A program made the position numbers and the translations under genes. A model generated the notes under the pieces. The model was not told the DNA's origin and did no database searches. It saw nothing but the letters and a program-made list of their open reading frames with translations. Shown piece after piece: positions 1 to 6,442 of a DNA stretch of 11,232 bases. The DNA is from Archaeoglobaceae archaeon (GTDB lineage: Archaea; Halobacteriota; Archaeoglobi; Archaeoglobales; Archaeoglobaceae): NCBI GenBank assembly GCA_027066965.1, contig JAMOMT010000093.1, positions 1-11,232 on the forward strand, read 5' to 3'. How positions within the stretch are numbered: position 1 is the first letter of the stretch; the number at the start of each line of letters is the position of its first letter.

Positions 1-182
1 CTGTCAGAAAAGAGGCCCTTTTTAACTGCAAGCTGCTGAGGGGGGAAAAGCTTCTCTATTCCCCTCTCCTTGAGAACTTTTACGGCGTACTTGCTTATGT
101 ACTCCTCGAGCGAGTCCACGGTTTTCTCAGTTTCAGCGATCCTGTCGATTGTGTCTGCCCTTTTGAAGTCCACTTCTGGCAT
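1..182 (-). CDS. Ski2/Hel308-like superfamily 2 helicase, N-terminal fragment (runs off left edge)
   Basis: Reading the minus strand from an ATG at 182 gives 60 residues open to the window edge, beginning MPEVDFKRADTIDR. Residues 25-54 (EEYISKYAVKVLKERGIEKL, then FPPQ at 46-49 and QLAVKKG) resemble the start of archaeal Hel308/Ski2-type helicases, where a short helix precedes an LFPPQ Q-motif that contacts the adenine of ATP. The Walker A motif should follow just beyond the edge. Known Hel308 proteins remodel stalled replication forks by unwinding DNA 3'-5'; other Ski2-like archaeal helicases have other roles, and 60 residues cannot separate them. About 20 residues precede the part that matches, so this may be a paralogue rather than canonical Hel308. 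An A/T-rich tract lies just upstream of the ATG. The gene is divergent from the ATPase gene at 365. The helicase call is fairly firm, the subfamily weak. Confidence 0.7.
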   Translation of the reverse strand, partial: MPEVDFKRADTIDRIAETEKTVDSLEEYISKYAVKVLKERGIEKLFPPQQLAVKKGLFSD

Positions 183-194
183 TGTCGCTCTCTT

Positions 195-232
195 TATTTT
201 ATTTTTATGTTTAATGACTTGTCCGTTTAAAC
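195..232 (-). promoter_or_regulatory. A/T-rich promoter candidate for the left-edge helicase
   Basis: On the minus strand, a stretch reading ATTAAACATAAAAATA lies roughly 15-33 bp upstream of the ATG at 182. That spacing fits an archaeal TATA box for a leaderless or nearly leaderless mRNA. A perfect GTTTAAAC palindrome is centred near 229. The exact box cannot be fixed from sequence alone. Confidence 0.4.
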
Positions 233-324
233 GACCGTTCAGGAGTGAAAGTGTCAGACTTACCATCAAATACCACGGTTACGGTTACCAAAGTTACCGG
301 CATTGACTAGTAATGACATCAAAA

Positions 325-350
325 TGAACAAAATTTTAAATTTTTGTTCA
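325..350. promoter_or_regulatory. 26-bp near-perfect palindrome overlapping the ATPase TATA box
   Basis: The arms TGAACAAAA and TTTTGTTCA flank a TTTTAAAT core. The 26 bases equal their own reverse complement except for one mismatched pair (positions 334 and 341). The core (334-341) lies 24-31 bp before the ATG at 365, the expected place for a TATA box of a leaderless transcript. A dimeric regulator bound here would block TBP/TFB, so this is a candidate operator; the regulator is unknown. Confidence 0.6.
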
Positions 351-364
351 GTTCACTTTACACA

Positions 365-1645
365 ATGAACGTGGTGGAAGTGATAGCCAGACAGAGAGAG
401 GAAATAAACTGCCTGCGGGAAAGAGAGTTCGTTGAGAGAGAAGCAGAAGAAAAAATGCGCAAGTGGATAGACAAAGACATAATAAAGGTGGTTACCGGCG
501 TCAGGAGGGCTGGAAAATCCACACTCTGCTACCTCGTTTTGAGGGACAGAGATTTCGGATACGTAAACTTCGACGAAAAAGTGCTTGTTAGTGCGGATCC
601 GGAGAACATTCTGGAAGCTGTAAGGGAAATTTACGGCAGTACGAAGTACCTGCTTCTGGATGAAATTCAGAACCTGCCAGACTGGGAGCTTTGGGTGAAC
701 TCCCTTTACAGGAGAGGTTACAACCTGATAATCACCGGCTCGAACGCAAACCTTCTGAGCCGGGAACTTTCAACCCATCTGACGGGAAGGTACATTGACA
801 CGGAGATATATCCCTTCAGTTTCAGGGAAGTTCTAAGATGTCTAAAGTATGATTGCTCCAATGTAGATTTACTCAGAGAGAAGCAGGGTAACCTGAAAAG
901 TATTTTAAGGGATTATCTCACAAAAGGCGGATTCCCAGAGATCTGGGTCAAGGAACTGGGGAAAGAGTACCTAGAAACGCTGTTTGACGCCATTGTGTAC
1001 AAGGACGTTGTCAGAAGGTGGAACGTGAAGTATCCGGTCGAGCTCGAAAATCTTGCAAAGTACCTGCTTTCAATGTTCTCGTCAAAGTACTCCATCTCAA
1101 AGCTGAAAAATTTGCTTCAATTCAGGAGTAAGGCGACCGTTGAAAAGTACATAAAGCACCTAGAGGATGCGTACCTTCTGTTTTCCCTCCAAGCTTTTTC
1201 ATTCAAAGAAAAGGAGAGAATCAAATCTCCCAGAAAAATCTACTCAGTGGACACGGGAATTGTAAACGCAGTTGCGTCGTTTACTTCACCCAACCTTGGC
1301 AGGTTGATGGAGAATGTCGCTTTTCTCGACCTCTGCAGACGGAAAAAGCCGAATAGAGATTTGTTTTACTTGTCAGCAAAAGGGTACGAAGTTGACTTTG
1401 TCGTGAAAGATGGGTTGAAAGTGGAGCAGTTGATACAGGTGACCTACGCAAGCGACTTTGACGAGGTCGATGCGAGGGAGTGGAAGGCACTGCTGAAAGC
1501 CAAAGAGGTGTTTGGAGAGCACAAGCCCAGGCTTACAGTCATCACCTGGGACTACGAGGACGTGAGAGAGCTCAGCTGGTTTGGCAGGAATGGAGTTGTG
1601 GAGTTCGTTCCTCTCTGGAGGTGGCTGCTGAACTGCGGATACTAA
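365..1645 (+). CDS. AAA-family ATPase with C-terminal DUF4143 / PD-(D/E)XK-like domain
   Basis: This 426-residue protein belongs to the archaeal/bacterial ATP-binding family that pairs an AAA_14-type P-loop domain with DUF4143. Visible motifs are Walker A GVRRAGKST (45-53), Walker B YLLLDE (95-100), a sensor-1-like ITGSN (123-127) and the family's LTGRY (139-143). A winged-helix-like region lies around 225-275. The C-terminal part carries YEVDFVV (341-347) followed by LIQVTYA, a PD-(D/E)XK-like arrangement in which the usual catalytic lysine position reads Thr, so nuclease activity is doubtful. Length is normal for the family. The frame stays open upstream to a TTG at 344, but that codon lies inside the TATA palindrome, so the ATG at 365 and a leaderless mRNA are preferred. 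The biological role of the family is poorly known; toxin-antitoxin-like or mobile-element-associated roles are only speculation. It stands alone between a divergent helicase gene and purA. Confidence 0.85.
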   Translation: MNVVEVIARQREEINCLREREFVEREAEEKMRKWIDKDIIKVVTGVRRAGKSTLCYLVLRDRDFGYVNFDEKVLVSADPENILEAVREIYGSTKYLLLDEIQNLPDWELWVNSLYRRGYNLIITGSNANLLSRELSTHLTGRYIDTEIYPFSFREVLRCLKYDCSNVDLLREKQGNLKSILRDYLTKGGFPEIWVKELGKEYLETLFDAIVYKDVVRRWNVKYPVELENLAKYLLSMFSSKYSISKLKNLLQFRSKATVEKYIKHLEDAYLLFSLQAFSFKEKERIKSPRKIYSVDTGIVNAVASFTSPNLGRLMENVAFLDLCRRKKPNRDLFYLSAKGYEVDFVVKDGLKVEQLIQVTYASDFDEVDAREWKALLKAKEVFGEHKPRLTVITWDYEDVRELSWFGRNGVVEFVPLWRWLLNCGY

Positions 1646-1719
1646 AGCAGAGAAGGGCTGAAAAACTGTTCAGTATACAGTGCAAAAATCCGCTAAAGTT
1701 TCACTCCACATTTGGCGTT

Positions 1720-1731
1720 TTCAAATTTGAA
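1720..1731. repeat. Perfect 12-bp palindrome downstream of the ATPase gene
   Basis: TTCAAATTTGAA is a perfect palindrome 75 bp after the ATPase stop. Its right half, ATTTGAAG (1725-1732), recurs as a direct copy at 1748-1755. It could be part of a transcription end for the ATPase or an upstream site for purA; neither can be shown from sequence. Confidence 0.4.
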
Positions 1732-1781
1732 GTTTAAGAATCCTAAGATTTGAAGGTCAAGACAGATGAATAACTAGTACC

Positions 1782-1863
1782 AATTAAAACCTAACCACCC
1801 AAATCAACAGAGAAAAACCGGCAAAGTTAAAACGTGGACTGGGTTAGTGGGTTAGGGATTGTC
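1782..1863 (+). promoter_or_regulatory. purA promoter/leader region with tandem TGGGTTAG repeat
   Basis: Two TATA-like boxes are seen, ATTAAAAC near 1783-1790 and GTTAAAAC near 1826-1833. The second lies 31-38 bp before the ATG at 1864. Between it and the start sits an exact tandem repeat of TGGGTTAG (1840-1847 and 1848-1855). CCTAACC at 1790-1796 is the exact reverse complement of GGTTAGG at 1850-1856. The repeat may be a regulator site for purine control or part of a short leader; which box is used is unknown. Confidence 0.4.
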
Positions 1864-2877
1864 ATGACTGCAACCATAGTGGTTGGAGGATTCTGGGGAG
1901 ACGAAGGCAAGGGAAAGATAATCGCACACATAGCGCACTCGGACAAGCCGGTAATAATAGCGAGAGGTGGAGTTGGACCGAACGCCGGGCACACTGTAGA
2001 GGTGGATGGAAAGAGGTTCGGAGTCAGGATGATCCCCTCTGGCTTCGTTTACCCGGACGCAAAGCTGTTCATAGGTGCTGGAGTTCTCGTAAATCCGGAG
2101 GTCTTCCTCAAGGAGGTCGAAACCCTTAAAGTGGGGGACAGGGCGAGAGTGGATTACAGATGTGCAATAATAGAACCCAAGCACATAGAAGAAGACAGGT
2201 CGAGCGAGCACCTGAAAGGCAAGATCGGCTCCACTGGAACTGGGTGTGGTCCTGCTAATAGAGACAGAGTGATGAGGGTTGCGAAGCAGGCCAAGGACAT
2301 TGAAGAGCTTAGGGCCTTCCTCGCAGACGTGCCTTTGGAGGTAAACGAGGCTGTAGACAGGGGGGAGTTCGTGCTCGTCGAAGGAAGTCAGGGCTTCGCT
2401 TTGAGTCTCTACTACGGAACCTACCCCTATGTAACTTCCAAGGATACTACAGCCTCGGCTATAGCTTCGGATGTCGGAATTGGGCCCACCAAAGTGGACG
2501 AGGTCGTTGTAGTCTTCAAGACATTCCCGACGAGAGTTGGCTCTGGCCCCTTCCCAACCGAGATGCCTCAGGAGGAGGCTGAGAAGCTCGGAATCATAGA
2601 GTACGGAACTGTCACCGGCAGAAGGAGGAGAATAGGTTACTGGGACGGAAAACTCGCTCGCTACTCCGCCATGGTAAATGGAGCCACACAAGTAGCACTG
2701 ACAGGAATAGATAAGCTCGACAAGGAGTGCTACGGAGTTACGGAGTGGGAAAAGCTCACTCCAAAGGCGAAGCAGTTCGTGGAGCAGGTAGAGGACGACG
2801 TGAGAGTTCCTGTAACTCTCATCTCCACGGGCCCCGAACTCCACCAGATAATAGACCTAAGGAAGGAGAAGCTTTAA
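1864..2877 (+). CDS. purA: Adenylosuccinate synthetase (short archaeal form)
   Basis: This enzyme joins IMP and aspartate using GTP, the first committed step from IMP to AMP, in the cytoplasm. The 337 residues carry the whole family signature: GDEGKGK (12-18, with catalytic Asp13), GPNAGHT (38-44, with catalytic His43), the IMP-binding GSTGTGCGPANRDRV (122-136), VEGSQG (172-177), GTYPYVTS (185-192), TRVGSGPFPTE (223-233), TGRRRRIGYWD (251-261) and TGIDKLD (280-286). It is about 90 residues shorter than bacterial PurA, as is usual for archaeal forms. The frame extends to a GTG at 1834, but that codon abuts a TATA-like box and adds ten unmatched residues; the ATG at 1864 places the conserved start VVGGFWGDEG at residue 6, so it is preferred. 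The stop is 29 bp before elp3, so co-transcription is possible. No defect is seen. Confidence 0.96.
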   Translation: MTATIVVGGFWGDEGKGKIIAHIAHSDKPVIIARGGVGPNAGHTVEVDGKRFGVRMIPSGFVYPDAKLFIGAGVLVNPEVFLKEVETLKVGDRARVDYRCAIIEPKHIEEDRSSEHLKGKIGSTGTGCGPANRDRVMRVAKQAKDIEELRAFLADVPLEVNEAVDRGEFVLVEGSQGFALSLYYGTYPYVTSKDTTASAIASDVGIGPTKVDEVVVVFKTFPTRVGSGPFPTEMPQEEAEKLGIIEYGTVTGRRRRIGYWDGKLARYSAMVNGATQVALTGIDKLDKECYGVTEWEKLTPKAKQFVEQVEDDVRVPVTLISTGPELHQIIDLRKEKL

Positions 2878-2900
2878 GCCAATAGCTATTTTATTTTTAA
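2872..2900 (+). promoter_or_regulatory. A/T-rich purA-elp3 junction, possible internal promoter
   Basis: The gap before elp3 contains GCTTTAAGCC overlapping the purA stop (about 29-36 bp before the elp3 ATG) and TTTTATTTTTAA closer in. The first has the spacing of a TATA box for a leaderless elp3 mRNA. No clear Shine-Dalgarno sequence precedes elp3, so elp3 may have its own promoter as well as read-through from purA. Confidence 0.35.
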
Positions 2901-2906
2901 GCGTAA

Positions 2907-4613
2907 ATGCCGGCAGACGATTATGGGAGAGCGTCTCTCGAAGCAGCTCTCAAAGTTCTAGAACTTCTTGAATTTTCCTCTGTAGTTGGGAAGAAAGAGG
3001 TAGCCAAGGTAAAGAAAGAAGTCAGTAGAAAGTATAGACTTAGCAAGATACCAAGCGACGCTGACCTGCTAAAGGCTTACGAGGGGAAGTTTGGCAGAGA
3101 TGAGAGCTACGAGAAGCTCAGAAAAGTTCTGAAGCTAAAGCCAGTCAGAACGATTTCGGGAGTGGCAGTAGTAAGTGTGATGACTTCTCCAGCCCCCTGC
3201 CCGCACGGAAAGTGCCTGATGTGTCCCGGGGGAGTGGAGTTCAACACCCCCCAGTCGTACATAGGCCTCGAACCCGCAGCGCAGAGGGGAAAGCAGCACG
3301 GCTACAACCCCTACTCCCAGGTCAGCTCCAGACTGAAGGAGCTCGAAGAGATAGGGCACGCTGTCGACAAGGTGGAAGTAATCGTGATGGGCGGCACTTT
3401 TCCAGCAAGAGAAAGGGTTTACCGAGACTACTTCATAACCAACGTTTTTAGGGCTATGAATGACTTCGGGCTTGTAATTAGAGGAGAGATCGACGTAAAA
3501 GAGTTCGAAGACGAAAGAAGAGCGAAGGAGTTGCTTGAGGGGGAAAAACTCAGGAATGAGAGTGCAAAAGCGAGATGCGTCGGCCTAACAATAGAGACGA
3601 GGCCGGACTACTCGAGGGAAGAACACATACTGGACATGCTCAGGTATGGAGCTACCAAGGTTGAGCTCGGAGTGCAGAGCGTTTTCGATGACGTGCTGAA
3701 GGCTGTTAGAAGGGGACACAGCGTCGAAGACGTTGTTAGAGCAACGAAGTTACTCAAGGATTCCGCCTTCAAGGTCGGATACCACCTGATGCCCGGACTT
3801 CCAGATGAGAGAGGGAGGAAAGATGCAAAGAGAGACCTTAGGACTTTCAAAACCATATTCGAGGACGAAAGGTTCAGGCCAGACTACCTGAAAATCTACC
3901 CTACCCTCGTCGTTGAAGGAACCGAGCTCTACGAGTGGTACAAAGCAGGAAAGTACAGACCTTACACAACTGAGGAAGTTGTGGAGGTAATAGCGAGGGC
4001 AAAGGCACTTCTGCCGGAATACGTTAGAGTTCAGAGGGTTCAGAGGGACATACCAGTCGGAAGGGCGATAGGGCTGGACAAGGGAAACATCAGACAGCTC
4101 GTGAAGGAGAAGATGAGGGAGATGGGATTGAAGTGCAGGTGCATAAGGTGCAGGGAGATAGGACACAGAGTTATGGAGCTCGAAAGGGAGGGTAGGAGAG
4201 TTGACGTTGAAGAGCTGATGAAGGAAGCTGAGCTTAAAGTGAGGAAGTACAAGGCTTCTGGTGGAGTGGAGTACTTCGTGTCGTACGAGATCGAGAGTGT
4301 AGACGCTCTAGTGGGCTTCATAAGGCTCAGGTTTCCAGACGAGCCGTTTATCGAGTGTTTGAGGGACTGTGCTCTGATAAGGGAGCTGCACGTTTACGGA
4401 GAGGCCCTGCCTCTGGGGGAGAAGCCAGGAGAGTGCGCTCTCGAGAAGGCCATGCAGCACAGAGGGTTTGGCGAGAGGTTGCTGAAACATGCGGAGGAAA
4501 TAGCGAGAGAGGAGTACGACAGGATAGCGGTGATAAGCGGAGTGGGAGTTAGGCCTTACTACAGGAGGTTTGGATACGAAAGGGAGTTCGAGTACATGAT
4601 AAAGAGGCTGTAA
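2907..4613 (+). CDS. elp3: Elp3-family tRNA uridine-34 modification enzyme (radical SAM + GNAT)
   Basis: Elp3 uses S-adenosylmethionine radical chemistry and acetyl-CoA to start building the carboxymethyl group on the wobble uridine (U34) of tRNAs. In archaea it acts without the other Elongator subunits. The 568 residues show the expected order: an N-terminal tRNA-binding helical part with YRLSKIPS (43-50); the radical SAM cluster CPHGKCLMC, with Cys98, Cys103 and Cys106 as [4Fe-4S] ligands; MGGTFPA (161-167); TIETRPD (228-234); VELGVQS (252-258); a Cys-rich zinc-site segment KCRCIRC (Cys410, 412, 415) with His420 nearby; and a C-terminal GNAT domain with RELHVYG (492-498), the acetyl-CoA loop QHRGFG (517-522) and RPYYRRFGY (549-557). 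Length fits the family, and all key residues appear present. It is followed by a VIT-family gene after only 10 bases, suggesting one transcript. Confidence 0.95.
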   Translation: MPADDYGRASLEAALKVLELLEFSSVVGKKEVAKVKKEVSRKYRLSKIPSDADLLKAYEGKFGRDESYEKLRKVLKLKPVRTISGVAVVSVMTSPAPCPHGKCLMCPGGVEFNTPQSYIGLEPAAQRGKQHGYNPYSQVSSRLKELEEIGHAVDKVEVIVMGGTFPARERVYRDYFITNVFRAMNDFGLVIRGEIDVKEFEDERRAKELLEGEKLRNESAKARCVGLTIETRPDYSREEHILDMLRYGATKVELGVQSVFDDVLKAVRRGHSVEDVVRATKLLKDSAFKVGYHLMPGLPDERGRKDAKRDLRTFKTIFEDERFRPDYLKIYPTLVVEGTELYEWYKAGKYRPYTTEEVVEVIARAKALLPEYVRVQRVQRDIPVGRAIGLDKGNIRQLVKEKMREMGLKCRCIRCREIGHRVMELEREGRRVDVEELMKEAELKVRKYKASGGVEYFVSYEIESVDALVGFIRLRFPDEPFIECLRDCALIRELHVYGEALPLGEKPGECALEKAMQHRGFGERLLKHAEEIAREEYDRIAVISGVGVRPYYRRFGYEREFEYMIKRL

Positions 4614-4623
4614 GGTGTGTGAA

Positions 4624-5226
4624 ATGCCCAAATCTGTTTCGAGTAGGCTCAAGGAGAAGATTGAGACGTACAAGCTCTACAGCAGCATGACCAACCTCGC
4701 ACCCATAGCGAGGAGGTACTTCATAATAGGTTACTTCGACGGAGCCCTCACGATTCTCGGGCTAATTATGGGAGCACACCTCAGCAGGAAAGCTACTCCA
4801 GAAGTCGTAATCTCAGCAGGAGTTGCCACTGCGATAGCTCTCGGAATCTCGAGCGGGTGGGGGGCTTACGAGGCGGAGAGGGTTGAGCAGACGGCCGTAA
4901 AGATAGAAAGAGACAAAGCGATGCTCAGGAGCGTTGGTGGAATCGTTGAGAGAGCTCACAGCTTTGCAATACTCGTCAGCTCGCTCGTACACGCGGTATC
5001 TCCGGTGATTGCTTCGCTCATACCCCTTGTCTTCTACGTTTTCCTGCCAGTTGACGAGGCCTTTCCGTTCGCGATAGCTACAGGCCTGCTGCAGCTCTTC
5101 GTGGTCGGGGCTTTCATGGGGAAAGTTTCGAGAAGCGGTATAGTGAGGTCGGGGTTGAGGCTCGTTCTTGCAGGCTTAATTACGCTGACGGTGGTTCTGC
5201 TTCTTAGTCCGAGCCACCTAATGTGA
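4624..5226 (+). CDS. VIT1/CCC1-family membrane protein (TIGR00267-like)
   Basis: The 200-residue protein has about five hydrophobic segments (roughly 33-52, 61-80, 125-145, 147-166 and 178-195) and a charged stretch at 83-112. The first segment contains GYFDGALTILG; an Asp-Gly pair inside helix 1 (Asp39-Gly40) is the hallmark of VIT1/CCC1 iron/manganese transporters. Helix 2 ends in GISSGWGAYEAERVE, matching the conserved end of that helix, and Glu residues in the following charged loop could bind metal. The overall pattern resembles the archaeal family TIGR00267, whose substrate has not been established; iron or manganese export is inference from the wider family. A GTG at 4615 is in frame, but AGGTG sits six bases before the ATG at 4624, so the ATG is preferred. 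It begins 10 bases after elp3 and is probably translated from the same mRNA. Confidence 0.8.
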   Translation: MPKSVSSRLKEKIETYKLYSSMTNLAPIARRYFIIGYFDGALTILGLIMGAHLSRKATPEVVISAGVATAIALGISSGWGAYEAERVEQTAVKIERDKAMLRSVGGIVERAHSFAILVSSLVHAVSPVIASLIPLVFYVFLPVDEAFPFAIATGLLQLFVVGAFMGKVSRSGIVRSGLRLVLAGLITLTVVLLLSPSHLM

Positions 5227-5252
5227 TTTTTTAATTTTGTTAATTTAATTTA
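5227..5252 (+). terminator. T-rich terminator of the purA-elp3-VIT cluster
   Basis: Directly after the stop codon the plus strand has a run of six T, then further T-tracts (TTTT, TTT). Such oligo-T tracts are the usual intrinsic stop signal for archaeal RNA polymerase. No strong hairpin is needed or seen. Confidence 0.65.
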
Positions 5253-5281
5253 CAATTAAGCAAGATAATGCTAGAAGTCAG

Positions 5282-5304
5282 AAAAATAATAACAAATTAA
5301 AAAT
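5282..5304 (-). terminator. T-rich terminator of the RPA-aminotransferase operon
   Basis: On the minus strand, ATTTTTAATTTG and TTATTATTTTTC follow immediately after the aminotransferase stop. This is the mirror of the plus-strand T-tracts in the same short gap, so the 79-bp region stops transcription from both converging operons. Confidence 0.6.
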
Positions 5305-5305
5305 A

Positions 5306-6430
5306 CTAAGCCAAACTTTCCAAAAACTTCCTTATCCTCTCCACAGCGACCTTAAGAGAGTCCATCGAAGCAGCGTAAGATACCCTAACGTACCTCTCGT
5401 TCCCCCCTCCGAAAGCAACTCCAGGTGTCACCGCAACACCATCCATTACGAGCTTTTCCGTGAACTCCACACAATCCATGTCGACCGGTATTTTCGGAAA
5501 CAGGTAAAACGCCCCTTCCGGCTTCACGACTTCAAAGCCAAGCTCCCTGAATGCAGGGTATATGTAGTCTCTCCTCCCCCTGAAGGCCCTCCTCATCCTC
5601 TCAGTCACGTCGTCGAAAACTCCCTCAGCAAAGGCATCGGCTATAGCCTTCTGCGCGAAAGCTGGTGCACAAACTCCGTTAACTTGGTGAACCTTCAGCA
5701 TGGAATCTAACAGTTCTTTGCTGGCTATGGTAAAACCTACTCTCCACCCAGTCATCGCGAGTGATTTCGAGAAACCGTTAACGGCAACAACGTTTTCCAT
5801 CCCAGCAAGATTCACAGGCTTTTTGTCGTAGTATATCTGGTCGTAGATCTCGTCGCTAACTACTATTGCCTTCGCGTCCTGAGCTATCTCCACCACTGCC
5901 TTCAGCGTTCTCTCATCCTCAACAACTCCAGTCGGATTGCTCGGGTAGTTGAGGAATACGACGCTCGTATTTCTGTCAACGACCTCGTTTAGCCTATCGA
6001 TGTCGAGCCTAAACTCAGGATGCGTTTTCACCTGAACGGCTTTAGCTTCGCAAAGCTTCGCATAAACGAAGTACGAGAGAAAGTTAGGAGAAGGTATTAC
6101 AACTTCACTGCCTCTCTCGATGAAAGCGAGAGATGCATTCATGAGAGCCTCACTACCTCCAGCAGTGACCATTACCTCATCCCTCTCCACACCGTACCTC
6201 TCAGCTATCGCCTCTCTCAGCTCGTCGATGCCCATGTTAGAAGTGTAGTGGGTGTAGCCCCTCCTCTTCGCCTCGCACGCGAACTCGATTATCCTCTCAT
6301 CCGTGTCGAAGTCCGGTTCTCCAATTGAGAGACTCACTATATCTATACCCCTCCTCTTCGCTTCAGCAACTACCTCAAACATCCTCCTTATCATGGAGGT
6401 CGAGATGTCCCTAACCCTATTCGCCTCCAT
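5306..6430 (-). CDS. Class I/II PLP-dependent aminotransferase (aspartate aminotransferase-like)
   Basis: This fold-type I enzyme moves an amino group from an amino acid to a 2-oxo acid using pyridoxal phosphate, in the cytoplasm. The 374 residues contain SIGEPDF (35-41), the cofactor-binding NYPSNPTG (161-168, Asn165), SDEIYDQIYYD (192-202, Asp193 against the pyridine nitrogen), the Schiff-base lysine in GFSKS (Lys222), TGWRVGF (228-233, with Arg230 for the phosphate) and the substrate-carboxylate arginine in YVRVSYA (Arg349). Length is typical of the archaeal subgroup related to AspC. The amino-acid substrate cannot be read from the sequence; aspartate, alanine, aromatic and other substrates occur in close relatives. 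An in-frame TTG at 6433 directly precedes the ATG at 6430; the ATG is preferred because GGGTGG lies about five bases upstream of it. It starts 12 bases after the RPA-associated gene, so the two probably share one mRNA. Confidence 0.92.
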   Translation of the reverse strand: MEANRVRDISTSMIRRMFEVVAEAKRRGIDIVSLSIGEPDFDTDERIIEFACEAKRRGYTHYTSNMGIDELREAIAERYGVERDEVMVTAGGSEALMNASLAFIERGSEVVIPSPNFLSYFVYAKLCEAKAVQVKTHPEFRLDIDRLNEVVDRNTSVVFLNYPSNPTGVVEDERTLKAVVEIAQDAKAIVVSDEIYDQIYYDKKPVNLAGMENVVAVNGFSKSLAMTGWRVGFTIASKELLDSMLKVHQVNGVCAPAFAQKAIADAFAEGVFDDVTERMRRAFRGRRDYIYPAFRELGFEVVKPEGAFYLFPKIPVDMDCVEFTEKLVMDGVAVTPGVAFGGGNERYVRVSYAASMDSLKVAVERIRKFLESLA

Positions 6431-6433
6431 CAA

Positions 6434-6440
6434 ACCACCC
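6434..6440 (-). promoter_or_regulatory. Ribosome binding site of the aminotransferase gene
   Basis: On the minus strand GGGTGG lies about five bases before the ATG at 6430 and just after the stop codon of the upstream gene. It supports the ATG over the adjacent TTG and suggests translation from a shared mRNA. Confidence 0.5.
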
Positions 6441-6442
6441 GT

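Noticed and set aside
70..306. A 78-codon plus-strand frame at the left edge
   Set aside because: It opposes the helicase N-terminus and then runs into the A/T-rich promoter region; the minus-strand reading matches a known family start and this one does not.
1852..2844. A 330-codon open frame on the minus strand, entirely opposite purA
   Set aside because: purA on the plus strand has every family motif. The minus-strand frame has no recognisable motif or domain and reflects codon bias of purA (few stop codons in the mirror frame).
3135..4673. Several 65-140 codon frames overlapping elp3 on both strands
   Set aside because: All lie within the well-supported elp3 reading frame, or reach just past its end, and show no domain signal.
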